Positions 21,012 to 32,632 of a stretch of DNA of 64,000 nt are shown piece by piece; position 1 is the first letter of the stretch; the number at the start of each line of letters is the position of its first letter. The translations under genes and the position numbers were made by a program. Below the pieces are notes generated by a model that was given only the letters and a program-made list of their open reading frames with translations, was not told the origin of the DNA and did no database searches. This DNA comes from Echinometra lucunter (Eukaryota > Echinodermata > Echinoidea > Camarodonta > Echinometridae). The stretch is taken from positions 20,461,410-20,525,409 of the forward strand of contig CM057157.1 of assembly GCA_029962745.1 (NCBI GenBank). The letters are read 5' to 3'.

Positions 21012-23560
21012 GTAAGTTAAATGTCCTGTCGCTTAATTTCTTTTTTTATAACATTCGGTTCACAATAGTGCCGGGAATGTCAAAATTAATGTAAACGGAT
21101 GTGTGAACCACTAGCAAATCAAATTAAAAACAAAACCAAAAACTGCTAGCATAGACTAGCCTGTTGGTCTAGATGCCTGGCGAGCCAACAGGCTTGGCTC
21201 GCCCTGCTATTGGCTGTTGCAGCTCGCAGGTACCCTGCCAAGCAAGTCCTTTCTTTACGTAAGAGAAAAAAAAAGTAGATGGAGATTCATTCCCGAGTGC
21301 CAGAGGATATCGTACAAGGAATTTAGTTTAGGTTGTTGGTCGGTGGAAGAATTCTTTGCTTTTTCTTAAAATCTGTTCATATTCTTACTCACTTCTGTTA
21401 AATTTTAGATGTGTGGTAAGAATTGGCATTTTTTTGTTTTTTATCATCACGATAGGCCCTATGGCTATACACCAGTACAGTTTTTTGAAAGTTTTAATAC
21501 AAAGTTATTCTAGAATCTAGGCCAAGTTAGATTACAAGATTAGTGAAAGATTGAAATTCTGTTTAACGAGGCCTAGCCGAGTTGAACCTTTCACTACATT
21601 TATTATTTGAAATTTTAACAAAATTTAATACACCTTTCCAATATTCCAGAAACATTTCTATTCTATTAAACCAACTTTTTCCCGTGTGTAACTTAGATGT
21701 TGTCTACATTTTGTTAATTGACGTGTATTTATCTTTTCCAGCAAAGTTCCACCAAATTTTGCTATTTAAATGAATGTCACATTTTATTTTGTTGTATTGC
21801 AGACACGTGGATTCACAGGGCAGCTGTGTTGGTGCAGTCAGTGCTAAAAATAGCACTGTACCATTGTTGCTGAAAAATGCACTCACAACCATGGAAGGTC
21901 CGGAACCGAGGACTGCTTTAGCTTTAGGTTCTAAATAGGCAGGTCAATGATTTCTTTTCTACCCAGCAGTAGGCCTATTCCAATTTATACACAATAGCAA
22001 CACATGCTTGAAACACTGAAAAGAGAAAACATTCTTTTTGTATACAAGTAGGCCTAGACCAATTCTTCTGACTGCTTTATGAAGTTTTCTTGTAACTACT
22101 GTGCAATTTTGATGTAAATAGTGGCAAAAATGGGGGGGGGGGTCATTTTATGGTACATGATCGTGGGTTTATGCCAATTCTTTTCCCCCATTGTGATTTT
22201 TATCAGCAAGTGTTGCATGTCAAAGTGATTTTGACAAAAGGGTTAAAAACAATAATATTAATCTTTAAAGATGTACATGTAAAGGGTAAAAATGAAACTG
22301 AAGTAATGTTATGAGATGTGTTTGAACTTTAAAACAATAAAAAGGCTATTCTTGTTATTGCCATTTCAATTAATTTATGTTCATGTAGAAATGATGTTAC
22401 AGTTACCATCACATTCATGTATGCCATGCACTGAATAGAATGTCAACATTAACCTGTTTGATATGATTTAAGTCCACAGAAAGGCTGAAGCTGTCCAGCG
22501 CTTTCAGGATATATTAGTTGAACCTGCGGTTGTCCTGCCTGAAACCCTAGAACCGACCTGCAGTTGGCAACAGTACTTGAAAACATAATTCAGGCCTCTA
22601 GGATTAACCAATACAACTTTTTCAGGTACAAGCACATTTTGCTTGTTGTTTTACTAGTGTGTGCCTAGTAGTAATAGTAGTCAACATGTACATTGTGGCC
22701 AACAGTTCTGATAAAGCAGACCTTTCAAATATGCAAAATTCTGTCCCATTTTCTTAGGTTTTTTGTTGGTAGGTACAGAAAAAAAATGTACAACATGTTT
22801 TGGTTTTTTTCTTCTTCTTCTTTCTGAAGATTCACTTTTTCCCACAATCTTATTATTCTAGGTTTTTCCACTTCTTGTTTTGTTTTCGCTTTTTGCAATG
22901 ATGACCCTTCAAATTTGATAATACTACTTAAAATTCAGCTCTTTTTTTGCTATTTGAGCAGAGGTCTTCAGTTTAGAAACTAAATGACATGAAAATTGTA
23001 ATGAAAACTGATTGGAGAAATGAAAATGTTTGTGTTGTCTATTACATTGTCAATCATTCACTTGTATGTTATCAGAAGAAAAACAAAAGGCAAGACTAAT
23101 ATTTGCCATATTTTGACATAATATTAGAAAAATAATCAATTTGTATTTTCATTCATGCAGGTTTGAGTCAGCAGAACCAGGTTTAGTTTAAAGCCAAGAA
23201 ATCCAGCAAGGAAAAAGAAGAGGTTCTCCCTTCTGATGAACTCTCCCAACAACCCAGTATTTTTGCAGATGCCCCCACTCAATCCAGCAGCTGGACTTTT
23301 CCTGCACTGCAAAAAGTGGAAAGAGATCCGCCCATTCCTAGATGAGACCAGGGCAGACCTCTCACCTCACCCTTCCTGGCAGGCAGAGGAAATGGAACAG
23401 TAAGGAACTCTTTTAGTGTTTGATGGAAGGAAAAAATTTTTAATGGTTCCATACTACAAAGTATATATTAAAAAAAATTACTTTTTCGCTGTCAGAGGAG
23501 GATGCCATCTTCACTTGGCTAAGGTGTGGTGTATGGTAATGTTAGACCAGTGTGATAGCC
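21012..23560. other. Intron 5 middle, no coding sequence established
   Basis: Contains a perfect 10-bp hairpin at 21179-21203 (GGCGAGCCAA / TTGGCTCGCC) and a less AT-rich block at 23161-23400 that looks exon-like but has stops near its start. No gene supported. Confidence 0.4.
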
Positions 23561-23639
23561 AACCGCTTGATGTGTACAGAGATGAACACCAATGAAAGAA
23601 ACCAGTACATTCAGTTTTATAATCCAGTTTGACCAGCAG

Positions 23640-23860
23640 GCATGACAAACGTACCGGGGGAAAGTTGCCCCCCCCCCCCCCCCCCCCCCCCCAATTTTTG
23701 TTTGAAAATCCACCTAAGGTGTGCGCCAAATCCTTCAATTTCACTTTAAAAAATGCAAAAGCACCCTCATGAAAAACTTGGTTGCTTTGCTCCCGCATTT
23801 TTTAGTTTCTTTGAAAATTTTTATATGCCTCCCTCGGGGGGGGGGGGGGCATGATAGATA
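23640..23860. mobile_element. Uninterrupted relative of the GCCGTACGCAGGG element
   Basis: Long C and G runs at its two ends flank CCAAATCCTTCAATTTCA and AATGCAAAAGC, the same core as at 16430-16451 and 17221-17235 but without the GGAGGCATAA insert. It is the empty-site form. Confidence 0.7.
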
Positions 23861-24419
23861 ACTGCCTGACTTTAGCAGAAGTGGACACAGGGGAGAGAAA
23901 CTGCTACATTCTCTTTTACATCCAGATATGAAGTCTAAAATAAGTTAATCTAATTTTATACAGTATAAAATGCTTGCAATGCACTCAATTTGTGAAATGT
24001 GTGGAAAAAATAGTTGAAGAACTAATATTTACCATACAAGTACTGTTTTCTGTGTGATTATTGCTACTTATAATTTGCACATTGTATAAATCATAAAACT
24101 GGGTTGTATGCACATTAATTTGTGTTCTTTTAATTTTGGATTGAAACAGAAATGAGCAAGATCACAATATTAGATACTAGTATCTGAAAGTTAAAGCCTA
24201 ATATCTAGGAGGTGAAGGATTAAGGGTAGGGGAGGTAATATCACAAAGACCAAAGTCAGGAATTGTATCTGATGTTGACAGTTCATGATGAAATTACCTC
24301 CAACCTCCCCCTCCCATCAGAATTTACAATGCTTTTATTTGTTCTTGTTTTTGTTTTAAAGCAAAATTTATGAATGTCTGATTGTGGTAAACCTGTTTTT
24401 GTGCATGTGCATATCATGT

Positions 24420-24710
24420 GGGATGCAGGTTAGGTGTGTGTGTTTTGTGCGTGGGTGTGTGTGTGTGTATGAGGGGGTGCACTTGTTTGTAATGCATTTG
24501 GAGGATAGGTGTGAGGGTGTGTGTGTGGGTGGGTTTTTTCATGAAATGAGATGAGGTGAAGCCCTCCCATACTCTCTTTTACACTGGCAAATAAAAACTC
24601 TTGAAATTGCCCTTTTCATAGGCGATGTTTTAGTATCATATCTGGGTGTGTGTGTGGGTAAGTGTGTGTGGGTGTAGTGTTGGGTGTGTGTGTGTGTATG
24701 TCATGTGCTT
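24420..24710. repeat. GT-rich simple repeat
   Basis: Interrupted (GT)n/(TGTGTGGG) runs, with an AT-rich block between about 24540 and 24640. Confidence 0.85.
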
Positions 24711-24804
24711 GCATTTAAATTTTCCATGAATCTTTTAAAACAAAAAAATAAATACAAGATTGGGTTGCACAGCAGCCCTCCACCCTTCCATCAACAAAAA
24801 TCTG

Positions 24805-25601
24805 GGGTTGTATTCTGAACACCGTTTTAACTGTGTTTTAAGTTCTGTTATAACTTCTGTTTTAAGTCATTGATTTACAACACTGCTAAAACAGTCTTTA
24901 AACGGTATTCTGAGAACTGTTTTAACGGTGTTGTAAGTCATCAAAGCCACACCCACCGCAAAGATATTATCCAATGGGGAAAGTCGTTAGAGACGAGTCT
25001 AAGCCAATAAGATCGCTTCCCGGGGAAGGGGTGCGTGAAACGCGTGAACCTATATATTCGCGTTGTAATGAGCGCATTGATTTGCGCTTAGTTTCTTGCT
25101 TTAATTCAGATCTGATTATCTGACAGAATTATTTGTGCAAATCATCTTTGATATTATCGCAGACAATTGCGAAATTTCTCCACCCGAGGCAAAAATTCTT
25201 TCGAAATGTTGTTTCGGGAATAAAAGCAAGGTTTATTGGATCTCGTTATCCCCCTCATTCCAACCAAAAACATTTATGAGCGAGAAAAATTGCCGCCATG
25301 ACATACCGCATTCAAAGTTAAAACACCTCCCACCCTGTTTTATCTCATGAGCATGAAATGTCAAGCGGAAAGAGTTAAAACAGGAGATAGAATGGTCTTC
25401 AGAATACCGTGTTATTTATTACATATGGTATTTTTACGCGCTTTCACACGACTTGCGCTAGGCATGCAAGGTAAGATGCGTGGTTAGAAAGATAAAACAA
25501 AACTTAAAACAAAAGTTAAAACTGAGATAAAACGGTGTTCAGAATACCGTTTTGCTAAAACAGACTTAAAACAGAGTTAAAACAGTCTCAGAATACCACC
25601 C
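24805..25601. mobile_element. 800-bp TIR element with GGTATTCTGA ends
   Basis: Left GGGTTGTATTCTGAACACCG and reverse complement of right GGGTGGTATTCTGAGACTGT are inverted repeats with many TTAAAACAG words for about 100 bp each side. The core (24940-25400) is less repetitive and CpG-bearing, with a TATATATTCGCG word and a 71-codon plus frame of no known family. The right end is about 15 bp past the donor of exon 5. Confidence 0.8.
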
Positions 25602-25616
25602 TTGGTTTTCACCCAC

Positions 25617-25737
25617 CTGAAGTACTCAAAAGTCACTTCCGTTGGCAAATGAGTATCGGGTATCTGTGACCATTCACAGGTAAGTTCAAATTCACTGCAT
25701 CCATAACAATTAAATGAAGATGGCATTCTTGGAAAAA
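25617..25737 (-). CDS. Receptor exon 5: cytokine-receptor module, first half of D1
   Basis: 121 bp after the acceptor TTTTTGCAG, ending CAG|GTGGGT, phase 1 in and 2 out. It codes for FPRMPSSFNCYGCSEFELTC followed by EWSQIPD and TFEYF. The Cys-X-Trp (CEW) preceded by a Cys nine or so residues earlier is the hallmark start of the class I cytokine-receptor homology module. An extra Cys (CYGC) is present. The exon is too short to appear as a long open frame. A terminal-inverted-repeat element ends only about 15 bp past the donor. Confidence 0.88.
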
Positions 25738-25799
25738 CTGCAAAAAGAAATAGAAATATGAATAACTCAGTTAATATGTCATAGCCAAGTGGTCTACTA

Positions 25800-26095
25800 A
25801 AACTACTGTTACTACTATACTACTACTACTGCTACTACTGCTACTACAACTACTAGTACTGCTATTACTACTACTGCTACTACTGCTACTACTCCTAATA
25901 CTACTACTGCTACTACTGCTACTACTCCTAATACTACTACTCTTCCTACTACTACTCCCACTACTGCTACATGTACTTCAACTACTACATGACTACTCCT
26001 CCTCCTCCTCCTCCTCCTCCTCCTCCTCCTCCTCCTACTACTCATACTACTACTACTACTACTACTTCTACTACTCCTACTATTACTCCTACTCA
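25800..26095. repeat. CTA/CTG and CTC trinucleotide microsatellite
   Basis: Triplet runs CTACTACTG, then (CTC)n at 25995-26035, then CTA. Frames in it are not genes. Confidence 0.95.
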
Positions 26096-26139
26096 AGATC
26101 ATTTCATATTTGGGATAAGTAGTGGAGATGTACATTCTA

Positions 26140-26370
26140 CATGTACATTCTAAAGACATACAGGAGTGTAACCTGATGTCATCCACTATCACACTAGATA
26201 TCATCACCAGCGAAGTGGTAATCAAAACCTGCAATTACAAAGTGCCTCTGGAGGATATCCCTTGTTATTCTACTATACACTCACATCCTATGGAGGTGTC
26301 TAAAAACTTGAAAGGAATGAATGACACACTTGTGTCAGCCAGTGTCACATTGGGTATAATCAGCTATGAC
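26140..26370 (-). pseudogene. Two decayed tandem copies of the 3' half of the Ig2 exon
   Basis: Minus-strand copy at about 26368-26285 reads LIIPNVTLADTS, then ends GGAT|GTGAGT, against LMIQNVTLEDAG and GGAT|GTGAGT in exon 4. A further copy at about 26215-26140 reads LVMISSVIVDDIRLHSCMSL against LMIQNVTLEDAGLYSCLSS. The duplicated unit includes about 90 bp of intron after the donor (GATATCC). Spacing is about 155-165 bp. Neither copy has a good acceptor or the B-strand Cys, so they are relics. Confidence 0.8.
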
Positions 26371-26441
26371 TTAACACCCAAGAACTATGGGCAACAAAGA
26401 GCCTCTTGGGGATATCATTATCTATTCTATTCTATACTCAC

Positions 26442-26681
26442 ATCCTACTGAGATGTTATAGACCTTGAAAGTAACACCTTCTGAGGACAAACATGAGTAC
26501 AGCCCAGCATCCTCCAGTGTCACGTTCTGTATCATCAGCTGCGATGTGATATTATCAGGGTTTCTGATGACCCAGTCCGATGTAGCTGCCTTGTTGCTTT
26601 GGTGCCATGTTACATTGTTGGAAGGGGCAGGATAAGTTGTGCAGTTTAGTGTCAATGTCGAACCAACTGCAAAGGCCGTCT
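26442..26681 (-). CDS. Receptor exon 4: second Ig-like domain
   Basis: 240 bp, phase 1-1, acceptor TCAACAG and donor GGAT|GTGAGT. It codes for a textbook Ig domain: TLNCTTYPA with the B-strand Cys, NVTWHQSN with the core Trp, then LMIQNVTLEDAGLYSCLSS, where the D-A-G-x-Y-x-C signature gives the F-strand Cys. Sites NCT, NVT, NIT and NIS suggest heavy N-glycosylation. It joins exon 3 through a Glu codon and exon 5 through a Phe codon. Two decayed partial copies follow in the downstream intron. Confidence 0.93.
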
Positions 26682-27360
26682 CTGTTGACAGAAGAAGAGA
26701 ACAAGATGAGAAAAGAGTGATAAAATCTCTCTCTCTGTAATACTATAAAACATGCACCTCCAGATTAGAGATAAAACACAACCTGTAAATGCTAAAAATC
26801 CATCACCATATTAACAAGTTAGCATCACTCACTTTCTAAATACACTGTATTTACATTTGTCGTTATTGCATTGTTGATATGTACCAGCTCTTCAGCCCTT
26901 GAAAATTACGGACCTTTAAGGCTCGTTCAGATACGCAGCAGTAAAAAGCATCAAAGAGTACAAGGGCATTTTTTCATACGGTACTAAATAAATGAAAAGT
27001 GCCGATAAGTAATGTAAAAAAGGACCTACATGTACGTCCATTGAATACATATACCTCTGTATGTTATAAGGTACAAAATATGAAGCACAGTCTGTTAAAA
27101 GCAACAGCAGCATTTTTTTTTTAGAAGCATGAACAAGCTCCAAATACAATAAAGGATTCATGTTGTTCTTCCTACAATGGGTTGAGAAGAATAACCCCTG
27201 TGTGAAGCATAGCTTCTTGTGTTAGCAGGTAATTAGCCACTGAAAAATACTGTCCAAAATAGCATAGAGAATGAGTTGTAGACATTCACAAGAATCATAA
27301 TGAGCCATTGATTTAGTGAACTAAATCTGGGGTCCTGTGGGATGATATCTGACAAAATGT
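26682..27360. other. Intron 3 portion, nothing recognised
   Basis: AT-rich; no element or gene seen. Confidence 0.5.
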
Positions 27361-27361
27361 T

Positions 27362-27470
27362 TTAATTATAACAAGATGTGAACATGTCAGATTTGAAATT
27401 TGTTTCCAATGTTACTGGGGATTCTACTGATTTGATCCTCAGTGGAAGAGCATTCCAAAAAGAAGGTCCT
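27362..27470 (-). pseudogene. C-terminal end of a LINE ORF
   Basis: The minus strand reads GPSFWNALPLRIKS, then a stop (TAA, 27364-27362) after FKSDMFTSCYN. The (L/F)-W-N-x-L-P-x-x-I plus F-K-x-x-(L/M)-F pattern is the usual end of CR1/Jockey-type LINE polyproteins. Nothing more of the element is recognisable upstream. Confidence 0.6.
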
Positions 27471-27756
27471 GCAGATATACATGTAAAAGTCTTTTTGCCA
27501 GGAGCTGAAATGGGTAGTTCATGGCACTGTTTACTGTTTACTACTAAAACAGCAACAATTTCTGCTTGTTTTAAGTTTTAAGTTTTTAAAAGTTTTTAGC
27601 AGTAATAACTCCAATACATAATAACTTTGTAGTATACTTTGTATTAAAGAGAATTGTTACTGTTGCTAGTGCAAAGAACGTCCTTGGATGGTGTGTGCGC
27701 TCTATAAGTTTTCACCATTTACTATTATCATTAATATTACTTTTAATTCCTCTTAC

Positions 27757-27996
27757 CATGATGGAAATGAATGATTCTTGTGTGAACAATAGCTGTCCCA
27801 TTGTGGCAGGTTACTTTGCTGCCATGATGGGTTTGGTTCAGATTTGTCAGGTAGAGTTCAGAAGCGTTGGATACCTGTACATCATCCAGAAACCAGACGA
27901 CATCATGTTCCACACCTCCATCTGGGTCATTTGCAGAGCAGTCCAGGACTAACACCTCTCCAGCCGTGATGACAGCTATGCCATCTTCTTGGGCAC
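27757..27996 (-). CDS. Receptor exon 3: first Ig-like domain
   Basis: An acceptor (ACATGTAG) and a donor (ATG|GTAAGA) enclose 240 bp, phase 1-1, coding for about 80 residues. It reads from AQEDGIAVITAGEV into LVLDCSAND, then VVWFLDDVQV, then a second Cys in VTCHNGT. The C...W...C spacing is that of an Ig fold, here with few residues between F and G strands. Asn-X-Ser/Thr sites occur at NAS, NQT and NGT, fitting an extracellular domain. Symmetric phase-1 exons of 240 bp, the same length as the next exon, are the classic Ig shuffling module. Confidence 0.88.
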
Positions 27997-28099
27997 CTAC
28001 ATGTAATGTATCGTGGAAAATATCACAGTTTATAATAGGTAGATCCATATTACAGACACATAAACATGGGTCATGTTTTATTTTTGAAAGAAAACACAC

Positions 28100-28268
28100 A
28101 TGCACACATTGGTAACAATATGCCTTAGCACATTAACTTATTTGATGTATGATAAAAGAGCAATGTAGATGAAATGCCTTGCTCAAGGGCATAAGTGCCA
28201 TGGCGGGATTGAACCTGATTCTTGTGTCCCCAGTCAAGCGCCTTAAACCACTGGACCACAGCATCTCT
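28100..28268 (-). mobile_element. tRNA-derived SINE, type 1, copy B
   Basis: Minus strand GCTGTGGTCCAGTGGTTTAA, CAGGTTCAATCCCG, ATGCCCTTGAGCAAGGCATT and the tail TTGTTACCAATGTGTGC match copy A at 10464-10639, with a more decayed B box. Confidence 0.88.
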
Positions 28269-29740
28269 ATAATATTCATAGAATATACAGTGGTTAAATA
28301 CCATTTAACGCCCTCTTTAGTTCAAAACATTACAGTGGGTTACCAAGAATAATAATTTTCAAGAGAAATTCCTTGAAAATTAAAGGGAAAAGGTTTGACA
28401 TTAATGCAATTTTGTAATACCATTATTTCAACTTTTTTATGTTTGAAATATTACAGGAGTTACTGAGGATAAAAACTGTTAAGAATCAATACAAACAATA
28501 ACTAAACAAGTTCTATCTATTGATCAAAACCACACCTGTTTGTACTTTTTTAGCCTTCCTGTTTCTATGAAAATTTACCCCTAAATAAGTTTAACTTCCT
28601 TGAATATATCCCCCTAAACATGGTCTTTGTCTCTTTCTCCTCATTAAACTCAAGAAAACATACTTTTTTCCTCATTTTGGGCCTACTAGTATTTGACACC
28701 CTAAACACATCACACATCTGACATGCCTTCATCTGCAAAACCTACCCTTTCTACATGTTTTTCTGATCACATGTTTGTACAGCAATATTTCTGACTGCCA
28801 TTCCCCCCCCCCCCAGCCCCCGTACTGATAACACAAGCAAACGGTATACTGAATAACGATCTAAGAAGAAGACAATCTGCCTTTTTATGAATAGACAAAT
28901 CCATGAATTTTGGCTGTCCTTATAATGAATATAATTGTGCTAGTACTTTGAGAAAGATTAAAATTGAGGTTCCAATTTAAAGAGGATGCAAAAAAAAAAC
29001 TTTTTTGTGATTTCATTTTAAAATACTGCCACAGCACTCAAAGAGCAAACTCTCTGAACCACTGAATCTGGTCTCAAATTGATGGATTCATCGATTCATA
29101 ACAACACCAACGATATAAATGTATTCATTCTGATACATGCATCAACAAGTCCACTGGTGAGGTAGTCAAAGATGGCTCATAATATCTGTTTTCATTTTTT
29201 TCTGACATAGCTACATGCCTCCTTCCGGCGGAGGGTAAATGACAGACACAATGAGCTTTCCTTTCACGAAAACGTTGCTGCAAAAGCAGCCATAAGAGGT
29301 GGACTGTTGGACGCATTAATTCCTCATCAAGGCCACCAACTCGGCTTGTCATTTACTAGCCAGATTACACAAGAATAATAATTACACAGAACAGCAGAAC
29401 TCTGTACAATCCCCCCTGACCCCCCCCCCCCCCACCTCATTTAGAATACTTAACTACCCAACGCTTTCAACAAAAAATATAATGTAATGAGACTAATACA
29501 CTAAATCTGGGTGTTTTCTGTACTAATACTATGCATAAGAGAATTCAATTTCTAATACCGTAGTCTGGAGGTTATATCTTATGAAAACATAACTGGGTGG
29601 GGCTTATTACATAAACTGGTATGAAACATGATGTGAAATGACCGTTCCTTATATATTACATTTGAACAAGAATGTACATCTAGTCTTAAGCTATGCCACA
29701 TTCCCTATATAATGTGTTTCTAAGACTGTTTTCAGACGGG
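28269..29740. other. Intron 2, mostly unassigned
   Basis: A CCCCTAAA-word region at 28570-28620 relates to the repeat at 9830-9990 in reverse. Poly-C runs at 28805 and 29420. No gene. Confidence 0.45.
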
Positions 29741-29744
29741 AGTA

Positions 29745-29850
29745 GAATGCGTAATTTGAATTAAGATTCTAGTGATGCAAGATGCGTCACTAGAATGACG
29801 CATCACTAGAATCTTAATTCAAATTCCGCAGTTTGGCCATCTGATTGGAA
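29745..29850. repeat. Long hairpin (26-bp arms)
   Basis: AATTTGAATTAAGATTCTAG with TGATGC is followed about 18 bases later by its exact reverse complement, GCATCACTAGAATCTTAATT then CAAATT. A further GCGTAATTTGAATTGCGC word lies just beyond. Confidence 0.9.
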
Positions 29851-29899
29851 AGGAGCGTAATTTGAATTGCGCAATTCAAATGACGGTCAGGAGGTGTTT

Positions 29900-30950
29900 T
29901 TCAGTGACGATTCTCCCAAATCATAGAAAGAAGGACTTTGAGGCTAATATGGACCCCAATCTCATTTCAAAACTAAAAAAAATTTGACTGATAAATAAAG
30001 ATCATATAAAATCACCTATTTTTGTTTTTTTCTGTTTTATCTTGTGTTTATATTTCTTATTGTAATCAAATGCTTTCACATTATTCATGCAGTTAAAACA
30101 ATAAAATATTTGATACATAGGAAAGAGAAAGAAAGAATGATTCAAATTCATCAGAGCATGAACAATTCTTTAGTTATAGATTGGAAAATTCAGATTTCCT
30201 TTTTATGAAACACACTGTACTGCATTCCATATGACATGACTTTATTCAAGTTCTAATGTTTTTATACAAGTTTTTAGTAACTCAATGTAGTCTGAACACA
30301 TTTCTATGTAGCACATGCATGCCAGCTCAAGGCTTAATAATTTTTCTTTTACTTAGAAAGAAATACACTTGTGGATTCTCAGAGCCCACATTTGTGTCTT
30401 TTTGTATGAGAATGTCATTTCCTGGATGAGAATGATTCATCAAACCAGCCAAGGAAGCTGTCAAGCTAAAAGGCCTGTTTGGCCGTGCCGGTTCATATGT
30501 CCAATTCTGATGTAAAATCAAAAGAAGACAGTCGCAGCTAAAACTGATTCTTGATTCCCTCTTGCCTCATATATAAATACAAAAAGTATACAGCAGGCTG
30601 TTTGGTAATTTGGGAAAATATTATTCTCTGAAATGTCTGTAGAGAAAAGGTCCCCAAAGTGATTTCTTTCGAACAGGTGCAGTACCTCCCCCCCCCAAGC
30701 AATTGCAGATCTAGGATTTGTAGGAGGCCCCCACATTTCTAATGAACCCCTCCTCCAGAAAAGGTTACAATCACATCTTTCACGTGCATTTTGTTGTTGT
30801 TTTTGGGGAGAATATATGATGGCACATTTGGTGGTTGAGTGGTATTTATGTATGCCACATGGATTTCTGCAGTGTGAATTGATATCACAATTTGTTACTC
30901 TCCAGACAATTTAGAAAGTAAGAAACCTCCAGAGTTGTGAATACGGGTGA
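29900..30950. other. Intron 2, nothing recognised
   Basis: AT-rich sequence with a poly-C run near 30690; no gene. Confidence 0.45.
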
Positions 30951-30954
30951 TGTT

Positions 30955-31475
30955 CGTTATTCCGAAGGTTTGTTATTCCGAAGGTTCATTATTCTGAAAC
31001 ATGCCAACTGCGTATAACTAGATGTTTGTTGGTCCAAAAATGAAAAAGGGTTTGTTAATCCAAACATTTGTGGTGTTGTTCCGAATACAGCATTTAGATG
31101 AAGTCCTTTCCAAAGGTTTATTATTCCAAAGGTTCGTTTATTTCGGAGTTTGTAATTGCGAAGGTTTGTTAGTCCGAAAATAAAAGAAGGTTCGTTATTC
31201 CGAAGGTTTTGTTAATCTGAAATTGAAAAAAAGTTATTCTGAAGGTTCATTAATCCGAAAATGAAATAGGGTTTATCATTCCAAAGGTTCGATAGTCCGA
31301 AAATGAAATAAGGTTCGTAAGTCTGAAAATAACTAATGAACTAACGAACCTTATTTCATTTTCGGACGAATGAACCTTCGGAATAGTGAACCTTCCCAAT
31401 TACAAACTTCTAAATAAACGAACCTTCGGAATAATAAACCTTTGGAAAGGACTTTATCTAAATGCTGTATCCTTC
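30955..31475. repeat. TTCGTTATTCCGAAGG minisatellite with an inverted half
   Basis: Many degenerate units of AAGGTTCGTTATTCCG and TTAGTCCGAAAATGAAA run 30955-31335, then reverse (CTAACGAACCTTATTTCATT) to 31475. The inner left arm from about 31086 (ACAGCATTTAGATGAAGTCC) mirrors the right end (GGACTTTATCTAAATGCTG). Confidence 0.88.
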
Positions 31476-32630
31476 TCTTTTTAAGAACAGCAGAAACATC
31501 ACAAAAATCTAATACTCCAAAGTACACTTCGTCATCCTTCAAACACTGAATTCTGCATGGTCACTGAAATATAGAGGGTGATATTTCCCACACACAGCGT
31601 AGACAAGGGCACTTCCGGTTTCCATGGCAAACATAATGAGTCGAGTTTTAACAAGTCCCATGAAAATTATAGTTTTTTTAGCCTAGAAAATATAAGCAAC
31701 AAATTCTGATGCTACCTGCACAGATCTAATAAAATCATCGGGAGAGTTTATGAAACCATATCCATAACAATATTTTCGTCAAATGAGGGATTTGTTAACC
31801 TGGTTGTACAATTTCTATGGAAGCCAGAAAAAACCTTGTCATACTGTCGGTACTGGATTTGTATCTGCGCATGTGCTGACCTGCGCTGCATGCGGGAAAT
31901 GTCGCACTCTACTGTTGAATCTCATATTTGCAGTAGGGAGAATAGACAGAAGAAAATTTGAAGCATGACCTGAAAAAAATACATATCAGTACTACAACTA
32001 ACAAATGGGGCAAATGGGATGTCAAAGACGTCTAGAATTGAAACCAAAAGAAAACTTGAAACCTGAAATTAAAATTTCACACCTTAAATGTTTTCTTTTT
32101 CCTCAAAAGCATCTCAATGTCCAAACTTCCTTTCTAAAGTATCAAATCAATAAACAGCCATCAAGGACCACACAATTTCATATAAAAGGTTGTTTTCTGC
32201 TTCTTATTAAAGATGGTGTGTAGTTTTAGGAAATTTTAAAAAAAAAAGTAAATTTCACTTTTTGAATTCGTTGCCAGATGATATGAAAGATTGTATCCTA
32301 AAACTATTATGATGCAAAGGATATTACATAAAAACTCAAATAAGTGGATGTATTTCACAATCAAAATGTCAAAACTTTGTTTTGGGGTTCCCAAAAAACC
32401 AACGGGAATTCTGTCGTGCGACAAACACAACGAAGAGCTGTAAAAGTTGAGTGGGGAGCTGTCTGCATGCAGGAGTCATAGCGTAGGGCAGAGTATAACC
32501 ATCCTATTGCGTTCCTTTCAGACATTTACACTAAAATTCACCGGAAATCATGAATGGAATAGCACATTATCTTACACACGTATCTTTATATGCAACGTGG
32601 ACAATGTGAGACTATACTTATGCCCCTTTC
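31476..32630. other. Intron 2, nothing recognised
   Basis: No gene or repeat I can name. Confidence 0.45.
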
Positions 32631-32632
32631 AA

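Noticed and set aside
25135..25350. 71-codon plus frame starting MQIIFDIIADNCEISPPE
   Set aside because: It lies inside an 800-bp TIR element, matches no family I know and has no splice partner.
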